Positions 25,766-34,629 of a DNA stretch of 50,568 bases are shown in pieces. Position 1 is the first letter of the stretch; every line of letters begins with the position of its first letter. Source of the DNA: Deltaproteobacteria bacterium (GTDB lineage: Bacteria > Desulfobacterota > DSM-4660 > Desulfatiglandales > HGW-15); NCBI GenBank assembly GCA_019308985.1, contig JAFDHB010000006.1, positions 1 through 50,568 on the forward strand. The letters are read 5' to 3'. The translations under genes and the position numbers were made by a program. The notes beneath the pieces were generated by a model. The model searched no databases. It saw only the letters and a list, made by a program, of their open reading frames with translations, and was not told the DNA's origin.

Positions 25766-26053
25766 TCACTTTTTCTTGAAAAGGGCCTCGAGGGCCTTTT
25801 TTGCCTCCTTGGTCCTGTTATGGCTGCCGCCGCCCTGTTTGGAGCCCCTGATTACAAAGTAGTCGCAAAAATTTGCCCTCTCCTTGTCCAGGATTCGTTC
25901 GGCAGAGACCTCCCTGCATTCATTGTAAGCATTGGGATCATAGAATTTGCACTGTTTGCAACACCGAAGATCCCTGTGGCAGTGGGGACATGTATCCTGC
26001 CTGCTTACCCTTCCTTCCACCTCAATGATCTGATGACAAAAAGCACACTGCAT
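25766..26053 (-). CDS. Small zinc-ribbon-like protein of unknown function
   Basis: A 95-residue protein with paired metal motifs: CAFCHQ and CPHCHRDLRCCKQC in the first 35 residues, then YDPNAYNECREVSAERILDK and ANFCDYF, and a basic tail (KEAKKALEALFKKK). It looks like a conserved small zinc protein, but I cannot name the family. It is first in a three-gene minus-strand operon with MoxR and the CoxE-like protein. ATG 26053 has GAGG 9 bases upstream. Confidence 0.75.
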   Translation of the reverse strand: MQCAFCHQIIEVEGRVSRQDTCPHCHRDLRCCKQCKFYDPNAYNECREVSAERILDKERANFCDYFVIRGSKQGGGSHNRTKEAKKALEALFKKK

Positions 26054-26338
26054 GACACTTACCTCTTCATCTCAAGTATTCTGTCCGGTTCCATAGGAGG
26101 CCCTTACAGAGAGGCATGTTTTCCTCTCGGTCCGGGCACAAAACCCATGAATCGCCTAAATGTTATCCTTCCCTTCAGGTATTTACCCGAAAACGGGTAG
26201 GAGCACCTTTGACAAACCCCTTTACAGTAATTAATTTTATTATGTCCAAATTGCTCAAAGCACCACAGATACAAGCCGTTACGATCCAAATGCAGACTTG
26301 GGCGAAGCCCCGGCCCCTTTTGACTGTGTACCCTGATC

Positions 26339-26767
26339 ATGAATGTGAGAGCGAAGAAATATACTGTTCTTGATCATACTGCAGATCTAGGAATTGAGGT
26401 CTATGGTTCCGATCTCCAGGATCTCTTCAGGAATGCCGCGCTGGCCCTCATGGATCTCATGATCAAGGGTGAAAGTAAAGACAGGGCCATGTCAAAGGAC
26501 ATCTCGGTACCGGCGCAGGATCTCTCTGACCTCATGGTTCGGTGGCTCGGGGAGATTCTCTACCTCTTTGAAGGAGATGGCCTTGTCGTAAAAGATATCA
26601 CCATTACAGGTATGGATTCATTCACCATTGATGCCCTTGTCTACGTTACCCCATTCGACCCCAAGTCCCATGAAATACTTTGTGAAATAAAGGCCGTCAC
26701 CTATCACCAGATCCAGGTAGGGAATCTCGGTGATAGATGGGAGGCAAGAATAATCTTTGACCTATAG
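26339..26767 (+). CDS. Archease
   Basis: A 142-residue protein with archease hallmarks: the opening YTVLDHTADLGIEVYG (metal-binding Asp residues), SDLMVRWLGEILYLFE in the middle and a C-terminal IFDL. Archease accelerates guanylylation of the RNA ligase RtcB and broadens its nucleotide use. It is followed after 10 bases by rtcB, a frequent pairing that supports the assignment. The 285 bases upstream contain a TTGACA (26209) without a convincing -10. Confidence 0.95.
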   Translation: MNVRAKKYTVLDHTADLGIEVYGSDLQDLFRNAALALMDLMIKGESKDRAMSKDISVPAQDLSDLMVRWLGEILYLFEGDGLVVKDITITGMDSFTIDALVYVTPFDPKSHEILCEIKAVTYHQIQVGNLGDRWEARIIFDL

Positions 26768-26777
26768 GTAATACACC

Positions 26778-28217
26778 ATGGAAATAAAGTTAGAAAAACT
26801 CGATGAAAACCGCTGGCTCATCCCCAAGAAAGGGGATATGCGCGTACCCGGTCTTATTTTCTCAAACCAGGTCCTCATTGATGAAATCAAGAAGGACCAG
26901 AGTCTCCTTCAGGTTGCCAACGTGGCCACGCTTCCGGGCATCGTCAAATATTCCATTGCCATGCCCGACATACACTGGGGCTACGGATTTCCCATCGGTG
27001 GCGTGGCTGCCTTTACCATGGAAGAGGGCATTGTCTCTCCCGGGGGCGTGGGCTATGATATCAATTGTGGCTGTCGCCTCATGACCACTGATCTAAAGGC
27101 CCAGGACGTCTTACCTGTCATCAAAGAACTCGTCACAGCCCTCTTCAAGGATATCCCGACCGGCGTCGGCTCTACCAGCCCGATCCGCCTTTCCAAGAGA
27201 GATGAGGCAAAGGTTGCCGTTGAGGGCGCCGCATGGGCGGTAAAAAACGGGTACGGCGAACCTCAAGACTTGGAAAGGACGGAAGACGGCGGCGCCATGG
27301 AAGGCGCCGATTCCTCTGTGCTCAGCGAACGGGCCATCAAAAGAGGTTTGGACCAACTGGGAACCTTAGGGTCTGGAAACCACTTCCTCGAAGTCCAGGT
27401 GGTAGATAAGGTCTTTGATGAGGACATAGCCCGCGATTATGACCTCTTTGAAGGGCAGATCACGGTTCTCATCCACTCGGGCTCCAGGGGCTTCGGTCAC
27501 CAGATATGTGACGATTTCCTAAAAGAGATGGCCCAGCACGTTTCCACGACTGGAATTCCATTACCTGACAGGCAGTTGGCATGTGCGCCTCTCAAGTCGG
27601 ACCTGGGCCGCCGGTATCTCTCCGCTATGGCTTGCGCAGCCAATTACGCCTGGGCAAACCGTCAGGTCTTGATGCACTTTACCAGGGAAATCTTTCAAAA
27701 AGTGCTCTCCATCAGCCCCAGGGAACTGGATATGCGGCTCCTTTATGATGTGTGCCACAATATTGCCAAAAAAGAGCTCCACGAAGTGGATGGACAAGAG
27801 CTGTTGCTATGTGTCCATCGGAAGGGCGCGACACGTTCCCTGCCGCCCGGCCATGAAAAGGTCCCGGAAATTTATCGTCATGCCGGACAACCGGTCCTCA
27901 TCCCCGGAGATATGGGTACCCTTTCCTATGTGCTTGCCGGCTCCGAGGGCGCCCTGCAAGACAGCTTTGGGTCCAGCTGTCACGGTGCTGGGCGTGTCCT
28001 GAGTCGCAACCAGGCGGTCAAGGCGGCCAAGGGCCGGGCCATAAACCGCGAGCTCGAAGACAAGGGTATATACGTACAGTCCAGGGGCAAAAAGACGCTT
28101 AAGGAAGAAATCCCTGAGGCCTACAAAGATGTATCCCAGGTGGTAGACGTCGTCCACAACGCAGGGCTGGCCAAAAGAGTGGCCAGGTTGAGGCCTATAG
28201 GGGTAATCAAAGGCTAA
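26778..28217 (+). CDS. rtcB: RNA-splicing ligase RtcB
   Basis: A 479-residue RtcB. The Mn-binding Cys motif GGVGYDINCGCRLM lies near residue 94. LGSGNHFLEVQVVD, IHSGSRGFGHQI and CHGAGRVLSRNQAVK follow, the last holding the histidine that becomes guanylylated. It joins 2',3'-cyclic-phosphate or 3'-phosphate ends to 5'-hydroxyl ends of RNA using GTP, in tRNA splicing or RNA repair. It is translated just after archease. A dispersed repeat begins at its stop codon. Confidence 0.97.
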   Translation: MEIKLEKLDENRWLIPKKGDMRVPGLIFSNQVLIDEIKKDQSLLQVANVATLPGIVKYSIAMPDIHWGYGFPIGGVAAFTMEEGIVSPGGVGYDINCGCRLMTTDLKAQDVLPVIKELVTALFKDIPTGVGSTSPIRLSKRDEAKVAVEGAAWAVKNGYGEPQDLERTEDGGAMEGADSSVLSERAIKRGLDQLGTLGSGNHFLEVQVVDKVFDEDIARDYDLFEGQITVLIHSGSRGFGHQICDDFLKEMAQHVSTTGIPLPDRQLACAPLKSDLGRRYLSAMACAANYAWANRQVLMHFTREIFQKVLSISPRELDMRLLYDVCHNIAKKELHEVDGQELLLCVHRKGATRSLPPGHEKVPEIYRHAGQPVLIPGDMGTLSYVLAGSEGALQDSFGSSCHGAGRVLSRNQAVKAAKGRAINRELEDKGIYVQSRGKKTLKEEIPEAYKDVSQVVDVVHNAGLAKRVARLRPIGVIKG

Positions 28218-28290
28218 TGGCTTCGCAAAAAGTCCACTTCCCCGCATGGCGGACTGTTGGGATCTTCGTTGAGCCGGCCCTAACGTATTC
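28217..28290 (+). repeat. Dispersed repeat copy D
   Basis: ATGGCTTCGCAAAAAGTCC starts at the last base of the rtcB stop codon. It is followed by CCGCATGGCGG and GATCTTCGTTG, which resemble the body of the copy at 18521. Confidence 0.7.
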
Positions 28291-28352
28291 AAATTTATCA
28301 ATTGGAGTGTCCCCGGGTCAACAAAAAAATGCCCGCCTGGAGAAATCCTCTG

Positions 28353-28589
28353 ATGCTGGATTCCCCCCTGAAGAAACTTCTTGCCGACATGGTCCTATTT
28401 GTCGTAACATTTCAGCCCTGGGAAGAACAGTATTATTACGGGGCCTCGGGGATCCCTTGGGATTTTGCGGGAGCGATGCTGTGCGGATGGGAAGGAATCG
28501 CTGGGGCTCCGAATCCTTGCGGCGCACTTCTTCTCTATGGACACCTCTTGAAGGCAGGGAATATCGCGGCGGTGATTGTTGAAGGGTGA
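28353..28589 (+). CDS. Small protein of unknown function
   Basis: About 78 residues from ATG 28353 (GGAG 10 bases upstream); ATG 28329 would add eight. The sequence is hydrophobic and Gly/Pro/Trp-rich (FVVTFQPWEEQYYYGASGIP, CGALLLYGHLLKAGNIAAVI) with no motif I recognise. It overlaps the start of the nucleotidyltransferase gene by 14 bases, and the coding-like composition suggests a real gene coupled to it. Function unknown. Confidence 0.5.
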   Translation: MLDSPLKKLLADMVLFVVTFQPWEEQYYYGASGIPWDFAGAMLCGWEGIAGAPNPCGALLLYGHLLKAGNIAAVIVEG

Positions 28590-29418
28590 ACCTTTCTTGG
28601 AAACGAGCACGGAAATCGCATCCATAGTCTTTGCGGCGGGCAAGGGCACGAGAATGGAAGGCTTCCACGGCAACAAGACCTTGCTTCCACTTGTCCCTGG
28701 GCCTTCGCCCTATCAGGGCTCCTATCCCATACTGATTCATATCCTGAGGCAATTGCCTGCCGGGCCAAAGGCACTGGTAGTCAATCACGAGAGCGAATCG
28801 GTCATAGCCGCTACAAAGGATTTCGACCTGACTTACTGTTTTCAGCCCTTGCTGAACGGCACCGGTGGGGCCCTTCTTTGTGCGAGAGACTTCCTGGAGT
28901 CCATCAAGACTCCCCAAGTTATCATCACCATGGGAGATGTCCCGAACGTTAGGGCGACCACCTACCTGAGCTTGGCCCAAGGCCTGGAGCAGGCAAGTTT
29001 GGTGATTCTTGGTTTTCGGCCCAAGGACAAAAAGAAGTATGGTGTGTTAGAGACACAGGGCGGAATGGTGAGGCGAATCATAGAATGGGAATATTGGCGT
29101 CAGTACCCCAAAGAGCGACAAGATGCACTCAAGATCTGCAACTCTGGAATCTATGCAGCAGGGAGGGACGATCTCCTGCAATATTTTCCCCTGCTGAAAA
29201 AACGACCCCATAAGGTTCGCAAGGAGCGGAACGGAAAGGTGCTGGAGATCCAGGAATTCTTTATCACAGACCTCGTGGAGCTGATGGCCCAAGATGGTCT
29301 CTCCGTCAGATATGTACTTGCTCGGGACGAGCGAGAGGTGAGCGGCGTGGATGACCTTACCGGCCTGAGAAGGGCCCAGGAGATATTCCGGGCCTTAAAG
29401 AACAGAGGAGACACATGA
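28576..29418 (+). CDS. NTP transferase-family nucleotidyltransferase (GlmU N-domain-like)
   Basis: A 280-residue sugar-nucleotidyltransferase-like protein. The nucleotide-binding loop AAGKGTRM is near residue 20, followed by the GlmU-like NGTGGALLCARDF and the metal aspartate motif ITMGDVPNV. It resembles the pyrophosphorylase half of GlmU without the left-handed helix acetyltransferase domain. It would transfer an NMP group to a phosphorylated sugar or related compound; the substrate is uncertain. TTG 28576 or 28579 is the likely start. The next gene, an acyl-CoA ligase, starts 2 bases after its stop. Confidence 0.82.
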   Translation: MLKGEPFLETSTEIASIVFAAGKGTRMEGFHGNKTLLPLVPGPSPYQGSYPILIHILRQLPAGPKALVVNHESESVIAATKDFDLTYCFQPLLNGTGGALLCARDFLESIKTPQVIITMGDVPNVRATTYLSLAQGLEQASLVILGFRPKDKKKYGVLETQGGMVRRIIEWEYWRQYPKERQDALKICNSGIYAAGRDDLLQYFPLLKKRPHKVRKERNGKVLEIQEFFITDLVELMAQDGLSVRYVLARDEREVSGVDDLTGLRRAQEIFRALKNRGDT

Positions 29419-29419
29419 C

Positions 29420-31198
29420 ATGGGAGCAGAAAGGAGCCTAGGTGAGAGGATATGGTACAAGAAATGGCCGCCCCAGGTGCCCAAATGTCTGGATTACCCG
29501 GACTATAGCCTCGGGGATTTTCTCAAGGAATCCGTCTCCAAATACCCTGCCCAAACAGCGGTCAATTTCCTTGATTCCAAGATCACCTATGGAGAACTGT
29601 GGGACCTTGTAAAAGGCCTTGCCGCCGGCCTTTCGAGGCTCGGTCTCAAGAAGGGCGACGTCTGTGCCTTGCTCTTGCCCAACTCTCACCAGTATGTCGT
29701 AAGCTACTATGCATGCCACCTCCTGGGGGTGACCGTAACTGCCATAAACCCTACTTACAAGGCGCTTGAAATTCAGCACCAGCTCAAAGATTCTGGGGCA
29801 AAGGCCTTGATCCTGTTGGACGCTGTTTACGATGAAGCAGAAAGGGGCATGCAGGGAACAGGGGTCCAACATGTGGTGAGTACGAATATCGTGGACCTTT
29901 GCGGTTTTTCGCCCCTCAAGCGGTGGGTGGGGAAGCTCATCAAGAAGATCCCAAGCGGAAAGACACCATCCGAGGTCCACAGTTTTACGAGGCTCTCGCA
30001 GGCATCCGGCTCCCATTTGCCTCCGGCCAAGATAGATCCCTCCGAAGACATAGCCGTACTTCAATATACCGGGGGTACGACAGGTCTCCCCAAGGGCGCC
30101 ATGCTCACCCACAGAAACGTCATAGCAAATGCAGTCCAGTGCGAGGCATGGCTCTGGAAAAGGAGACCTGGTATGGGAATCATAGGCGTTCTCCCTCTCT
30201 TTCACTCCTATGCCATGACGACGGTGATGAATGCGGCTATACGCTTGGCCGGTTTCCAACTCTTGCTGCCGAGACCTCCGGCAGACATGGTAGATCTGTT
30301 TAAATTGATCGGGAAATACGGTCCCGACCATGGCTTCATAATGCCCGGAGTAAGTATCCTTTTCAACAAGATCAACAATCACCCGAGGGCCGGAGACTTC
30401 GACCTGAGCTCCCTGATCATGGCGGTATCAGGGGCAGGGCCTTTGCCCCTGGATGTCCAAGACCGTTTCGAGGAAATCACCGGAGCCATAATCGTTGAAG
30501 GTTATGGTCTCAGCGAAGCTGCACCGGTGACCCATGCAAACCCGATGGTCGAAGAACTCCGCAAGCAGGGGACTATCGGTCTACCCTATCCCGATACGGA
30601 TGTCAGGATCGTGGACAGGGAAGGAGGCGCCCGGGAAATACCACCGCTGCCCTTTGCCGTGGCCGAGACCGGCGGTTTGACTCCTGAACAATCCATCAAG
30701 GCGGATGATTACACAGGGGAACTTGTTGTAAAGGGTCCCCAGGTGATGAAGGGCTACCTGAACAGGCCCGAGGAAACGGCGCTCGTCCTCAGGGACGGCT
30801 GGCTATATACGGGTGATATGGCCTGTATGGACGCTGAGGGTTTTACCATTATCCGTGACAGGGCCAAGGACATGATAAAGTTCAAGGGTTACCCGGTCTT
30901 CCCGGCAGAGGTGGAAGACTTGCTCCACAGGCATCCCCATATCCGCGAGGCAGCCGTAATAGGTATCCCTGACAAGGAAGTTGGTGAGAAGGTCAAGGCA
31001 TTTGTTGTGCTGGACCCCGAGAAAAAAGGTCGGATATCTCAAGAAGATATCATCGAGTGGGCAAGAGAGAAGATCACCCGTTACAAGATCCCGTCGGTCA
31101 TTGAATTCCGTGACGCCCTTCCGACCACCATGGTGGGGAAGGTCCTCCGCCGTGCCCTAAAAGAAGAAGAGGGGCGGGGCGGTTCGCCTGCCTCATGA
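29420..31198 (+). CDS. Long-chain fatty-acid-CoA ligase-like acyl-CoA synthetase
   Basis: A 592-residue ANL-superfamily adenylating enzyme. The P-loop-like motif YTGGTTGLPKGAMLTHRN is central, followed by GYGLSEAAPVTHANPM, WLYTGDMACMDAEGF, the hinge DRAKDMIKFKGYPVFPAEVE and the C-terminal lysine region TMVGKVLRR. It activates a carboxylic acid with ATP and CoA; length and motifs fit medium- to long-chain fatty acids, though aromatic acids cannot be excluded. A short insert near residue 410 (REIPPLPFAVAETGG) is unusual. It starts 2 bases after the nucleotidyltransferase gene. Confidence 0.9.
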   Translation: MGAERSLGERIWYKKWPPQVPKCLDYPDYSLGDFLKESVSKYPAQTAVNFLDSKITYGELWDLVKGLAAGLSRLGLKKGDVCALLLPNSHQYVVSYYACHLLGVTVTAINPTYKALEIQHQLKDSGAKALILLDAVYDEAERGMQGTGVQHVVSTNIVDLCGFSPLKRWVGKLIKKIPSGKTPSEVHSFTRLSQASGSHLPPAKIDPSEDIAVLQYTGGTTGLPKGAMLTHRNVIANAVQCEAWLWKRRPGMGIIGVLPLFHSYAMTTVMNAAIRLAGFQLLLPRPPADMVDLFKLIGKYGPDHGFIMPGVSILFNKINNHPRAGDFDLSSLIMAVSGAGPLPLDVQDRFEEITGAIIVEGYGLSEAAPVTHANPMVEELRKQGTIGLPYPDTDVRIVDREGGAREIPPLPFAVAETGGLTPEQSIKADDYTGELVVKGPQVMKGYLNRPEETALVLRDGWLYTGDMACMDAEGFTIIRDRAKDMIKFKGYPVFPAEVEDLLHRHPHIREAAVIGIPDKEVGEKVKAFVVLDPEKKGRISQEDIIEWAREKITRYKIPSVIEFRDALPTTMVGKVLRRALKEEEGRGGSPAS

Positions 31199-31236
31199 CC
31201 AAGTATACGGGGGGTCATGCAATCATGTCGCATCTA

Positions 31237-32265
31237 TTACCTGCCGGAAAGGACCTCCTTGAGCCGCTCCAGGTTCTCGCTGTTTCCAAGACAGATCAAG
31301 GTATCCCCTGCCTCTATCCGGGTCTTGGATGAAGGGTTGAACTTCATTTCTCCGTCTTTTTTCATCACGGCCACAATAATGATGTCCATTTCCTGCCTGA
31401 TACCTGACTCGATCAGCGTAAGGCCCTTGAGTCGGGACTTCTCACTCACTACTATCTCTCCCAGCTCAAGACTGATATCCTTGTTGTGCACGGTAAACTC
31501 AAGAAAGTCCGAGACTGCCGGTTTCAATATAGTGTGGGCCATCTTCTGTCCGCCCAAGAGATAGGGCATGACAACCCGGTTGGCACCTGCCCTGAGGAGT
31601 TTTTTTTCGGTCTGCTCTTCGTCTGCTCGGGCAAGAATGAATAGTTTCGGGTTCAGGCCGCGAGCGCTCATGGTTATAAAAAGGTTGTCAGCGTCAGAGG
31701 CCACCACTGACACGAGCCCTTTTGCCCGCTCTATTCCTGCCCTCATGAGGACGTCTTCACTGGTCGCATCACCATGGATGTATGTGAAGCCTTCGTTTTC
31801 CAAGCTCTGTATCGCATCGGGGTCGTTTTCTATGACAACAAAAGGGACATTGTGCGCCCTCAGTTCACGGCATATGATCCTGCCGATCCTTCCGAATCCA
31901 CAGATAATGTAATGGTCCTTCATGGCCTTTAGTATTAATCCCAATTTTCTCCTCCCTATTATGGTCCTCAACTGAAGGTCAATCATGGCCTGGGCGAACA
32001 CCCCCAGGATGTATGCTATGATCCCCATCCCGGAAAAAATGATGATTATCGTAAAGATTTCTCCACCTGGTGAGAGTGGTCCCACCTCCCTGAACCCTAC
32101 CGTAGTGATGGTGATAACAGTCATGTATAGGGAATCCAGGAAACCCCAGCCCTCCATGATCATGTAACTCAGGGTGCCGGATAGCAGGATTACAATGAGG
32201 ACGCTGAAACCCTTGACCAGTTTCCTAGGCTGGAGGGAATTTCTCTCATCCATTGTTGATGGCAC
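31237..32265 (-). CDS. K+ channel with TrkA-N and TrkA-C regulatory domains
   Basis: A 342-residue protein. Two membrane helices flank a pore loop (ITITTVGFREVGPLSP). A RCK/TrkA-N domain follows (HYIICGFGRIGRIICRELR, with an NAD-type GxGxxG) and then a TrkA-C domain ending TLICLGNSENLERL. The architecture is MthK-like: ligand-gated K+ flux across the inner membrane. The filter reads TVGFR rather than TVGYG/TVGFG, so conductance or selectivity may differ. GTG 32265 or ATG 32253 could be the start. Confidence 0.88.
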   Translation of the reverse strand: MPSTMDERNSLQPRKLVKGFSVLIVILLSGTLSYMIMEGWGFLDSLYMTVITITTVGFREVGPLSPGGEIFTIIIIFSGMGIIAYILGVFAQAMIDLQLRTIIGRRKLGLILKAMKDHYIICGFGRIGRIICRELRAHNVPFVVIENDPDAIQSLENEGFTYIHGDATSEDVLMRAGIERAKGLVSVVASDADNLFITMSARGLNPKLFILARADEEQTEKKLLRAGANRVVMPYLLGGQKMAHTILKPAVSDFLEFTVHNKDISLELGEIVVSEKSRLKGLTLIESGIRQEMDIIIVAVMKKDGEMKFNPSSKTRIEAGDTLICLGNSENLERLKEVLSGR

Positions 32266-32339
32266 TCTTGCTGATCTCCTGTGGTTCCGTCTGAAGAAAC
32301 AATCCGGTTGGCAAAAGACGAGGGCCAGGAAGGAATAGT

Positions 32340-33281
32340 CTATCCGCCCGGTGACGAGCGCACCGCCTCAACTTGAAACTCGCTCAAGTTAGGTGGCAGA
32401 TTGCCGAGAATAATCATAAAAGGGATGGATGACCCCGGCGGGATGTTGACATTCATGTTCCCCCTGCCCAGTCGGTTCTTGAGCACCTTTTGTATCTCCT
32501 CGAGTGTCATTTCCCTTATCTGCTTCTCTGTCAAGACATTGCCTCCATAGGCCATTTCTGTTCTTACGGCCTGGCCTCTGTCGTCCAGGAGGGTACCCTT
32601 CACCAGGACAAAGCTCCGGGCCTTGGGGTATTCATTCTTGACCATACCCCTGATGACAAAGAGTTGCCCGGCCTTGTCGGACTGGACAAAGGAGCCGCTC
32701 ACGCCGCTGAACGTAAGCCGCCTGGTTCCTGGGTCGCTGATCTGCTGCTTGCTGGCCGGCCTGAGAAAGGAAAGGGGCTCGGGGATCAATTCCGGGAGGA
32801 AGTAGTATACCCCACCAGCGGCAACTACCAACAACAATACAATGGCCAAGACAACGGGGAGAGGACGAATTCCCCTCCTCCCTTTCTCCTCTAAGCCCTT
32901 CTTTTCGGTAGGTGGAACCTCCGTTGATTCCTCTTCTGGCACGTCCTCTCCAGGGGACAAGCCTGCTGCTGTCTTTTCCGTGATATCCTCTTCCAAGAGC
33001 TCCTTGAATGCTGAGTCGAACTCGTGGAAATCGGCTTCCTGCTTGCCTTTTGCCACCCTGTCTTCCTCTGTCTTCAATGATGACAAGGCGGCGGTCTCGG
33101 TGTAATCCTCTTCGTCCTCAGGGGACAGACCGGTACCTTGTCCAAGGCCCGCATCCTTCTTTGGGGGGTATACTACAAAGACGTTCTTGCACACGGAACA
33201 TCTTACCCTGGATCCACCTTTTTTTATGAGAGATTCATCGAGTCGAAAAGTCGATTCGCACTTCTCGCATTCAACTATCAT
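32340..33281 (-). CDS. MJ0042-type zinc-ribbon, DUF3426 membrane protein
   Basis: A 313-residue protein. An N-terminal zinc ribbon (MIVECEKCESTFRLDESLIK, then RVRCSVCKNVF) of the MJ0042 type is followed by an acidic low-complexity region, one membrane helix (VVLAIVLLLVVAAGGVYYFL) and a DUF3426 domain (FVIRGMVKNEYPKARSFVLV). This layout is common in delta- and gammaproteobacteria; the molecular role is unknown. ATG 33281 is chosen because GGGAGG lies 5 bases upstream; ATG 33296 would add five residues. It ends 74 bases before the channel gene start. Confidence 0.88.
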   Translation of the reverse strand: MIVECEKCESTFRLDESLIKKGGSRVRCSVCKNVFVVYPPKKDAGLGQGTGLSPEDEEDYTETAALSSLKTEEDRVAKGKQEADFHEFDSAFKELLEEDITEKTAAGLSPGEDVPEEESTEVPPTEKKGLEEKGRRGIRPLPVVLAIVLLLVVAAGGVYYFLPELIPEPLSFLRPASKQQISDPGTRRLTFSGVSGSFVQSDKAGQLFVIRGMVKNEYPKARSFVLVKGTLLDDRGQAVRTEMAYGGNVLTEKQIREMTLEEIQKVLKNRLGRGNMNVNIPPGSSIPFMIILGNLPPNLSEFQVEAVRSSPGG

Positions 33282-33311
33282 GCGCGCCTCCCTCATTGGA
33301 AAGGGTTACCC

Positions 33312-33830
33312 CTATCCCTGTCTTAACTCGTAAATATCCCTGAGGCACCTATACTCCTCGTTATAGTCCAAGCCGTAACCGACCAGGAATCCCTCCTTGA
33401 TTTGAAAACCGCAGTAATCGATCCTGACCTCTTCCTTCCTCCGTTCGGGTTTGTCGATAAGGGCGCAAATCCTCAAGGATCTCGGGCCCCTTCCCCTCAG
33501 CTTAGCAGCGATATAGTTCAGGGTCAATCCTGTATCCACGATATCTTCGACAAGGATCACATCCTCGCCCTTGATGGGTATCTCAACGTCCTTGGTCAGT
33601 ACGACCTCGCCGCTCGATACCGTACCAGGCCCGTAACTCGCCGCCCTGACAAAATCTATCTTCGCAGGGATGGTAAGTTCCTTCAAGAGGTCAACATAGA
33701 AAAAGACTACTCCGTTCAAGATACCGATCATTACGGGTTTCTTCCCCCCATAATCCGCAGATATCTCCTTGGCCAATTCCTTGACCCTGGAGCGGATGGT
33801 TTCTTCTTTCAACAAAAGGACCTTCTTCAT
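33312..33830 (-). CDS. hpt: Hypoxanthine phosphoribosyltransferase
   Basis: A 172-residue purine salvage enzyme. The PRPP-binding motif VILVEDIVDTGLTL lies near residue 92, with PVMIGILNGVVFFYVDLL in the N-terminal part and FLVGYGLDYNEEYRCLRDIY at the end, as in Hpt. It converts hypoxanthine or guanine plus PRPP to IMP or GMP. The likely promoter lies about 260 bases upstream (34119-34091) with a perfect hairpin in the leader. Confidence 0.96.
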   Translation of the reverse strand: MKKVLLLKEETIRSRVKELAKEISADYGGKKPVMIGILNGVVFFYVDLLKELTIPAKIDFVRAASYGPGTVSSGEVVLTKDVEIPIKGEDVILVEDIVDTGLTLNYIAAKLRGRGPRSLRICALIDKPERRKEEVRIDYCGFQIKEGFLVGYGLDYNEEYRCLRDIYELRQG

Positions 33831-33888
33831 GGGCGCGAGCGATGGCCCCCGATTCTATATACTAACTAATGATAAATACGACTATTGC

Positions 33889-33917
33889 CCTAATTGAGCG
33901 AAAGACCCTCAATTAGG
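33889..33917. other. Perfect inverted repeat in the hpt leader
   Basis: CCTAATTGAG (33889-33898) and CTCAATTAGG (33908-33917) form a perfect 10-bp stem around a 9-nt loop, about 60 bases upstream of hpt. No T-run follows in the hpt direction. It could be an RNA leader structure or a protein-binding palindrome. Nothing else recognisable is seen in the 359-base gap except the promoter at 34091-34119. Confidence 0.45.
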
Positions 33918-34090
33918 CGGTACCAGTTACCTGTTATCCGTTATTTCCTGATCGCCCTTCCCTACATCTCTACCAAAGGCGGGTATCATCTCAGATATCG
34001 CGCTTCCTAGACTTACAACCAATAACGATTAACAAATAACACCTCATCGAGTTTTGGATCGATTAGGTATTGTATTACTAATGTGACGTT

Positions 34091-34119
34091 AATTTACTAA
34101 ATAAAGCAAATTAAGTCAA
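34091..34119 (-). promoter_or_regulatory. Likely promoter upstream of hpt
   Basis: On the minus strand TTGACT (34119-34114) and TAAATT (34096-34091) are spaced 17 bp in AT-rich DNA downstream of the PaaI-like gene. Confidence 0.5.
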
Positions 34120-34189
34120 CCTAAGTTTACCTTACCCACCTCGAGAAAACTTCCCCAACATGGCTTTCCGCCCCAGGGGAACCAATTTC

Positions 34190-34627
34190 CTATTGTTTTT
34201 CCCCTTGATCAAGAAAGGGCAGCCTGTCACCCTTCCTGTAAGCAAGGGCAAGGCATGAAGCGATGAGATTTCCATTCTCGTCAGTGACACGTATTTGATA
34301 GGTGCCGGTCTTCTTGCTGCAATGCACTTCTCTTGATTCCGCCACCAACTTACACCCTACTTGGGGGGCGCGGTGGTAAGTCAGGGTTACGTTAAGGGCC
34401 ACGGCTACCTGGCCATGGGAATTGCAGGAGGCCTGAAACGCTTCATCCACAAGGGAAAATATGGCACCACCATGGATCATTCCGAAAATATTTGTCATAT
34501 CCTCTTCCATCCCCATTTCCACCACCGCGCGACCCGGCTCCACGCTTATCAGTCTCATACCGAGCTTTCGCGCATAGGGTTCCATCGCCGACGCCCCTGT
34601 CAATGCCTCTATTACGTCCTTTGCCAT
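34190..34627 (-). CDS. PaaI-family hot-dog thioesterase
   Basis: A 145-residue hot-dog protein. The PaaI signature N-I-F-G-M-I-H-G-G-A-I-F-S-L-V-D-E-A-F (about residues 47-65) includes the catalytic Asp/Glu region, and VALNVTLTYHRAPQVGCKLV follows. Such enzymes hydrolyse aryl- or acyl-CoA esters in the cytoplasm. Its start codon lies 2 bases after the SPOR gene's stop, so it is cotranscribed with that gene. The link to envelope genes looks incidental. Confidence 0.9.
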   Translation of the reverse strand: MAKDVIEALTGASAMEPYARKLGMRLISVEPGRAVVEMGMEEDMTNIFGMIHGGAIFSLVDEAFQASCNSHGQVAVALNVTLTYHRAPQVGCKLVAESREVHCSKKTGTYQIRVTDENGNLIASCLALAYRKGDRLPFLDQGEKQ

Positions 34628-34629
34628 AG

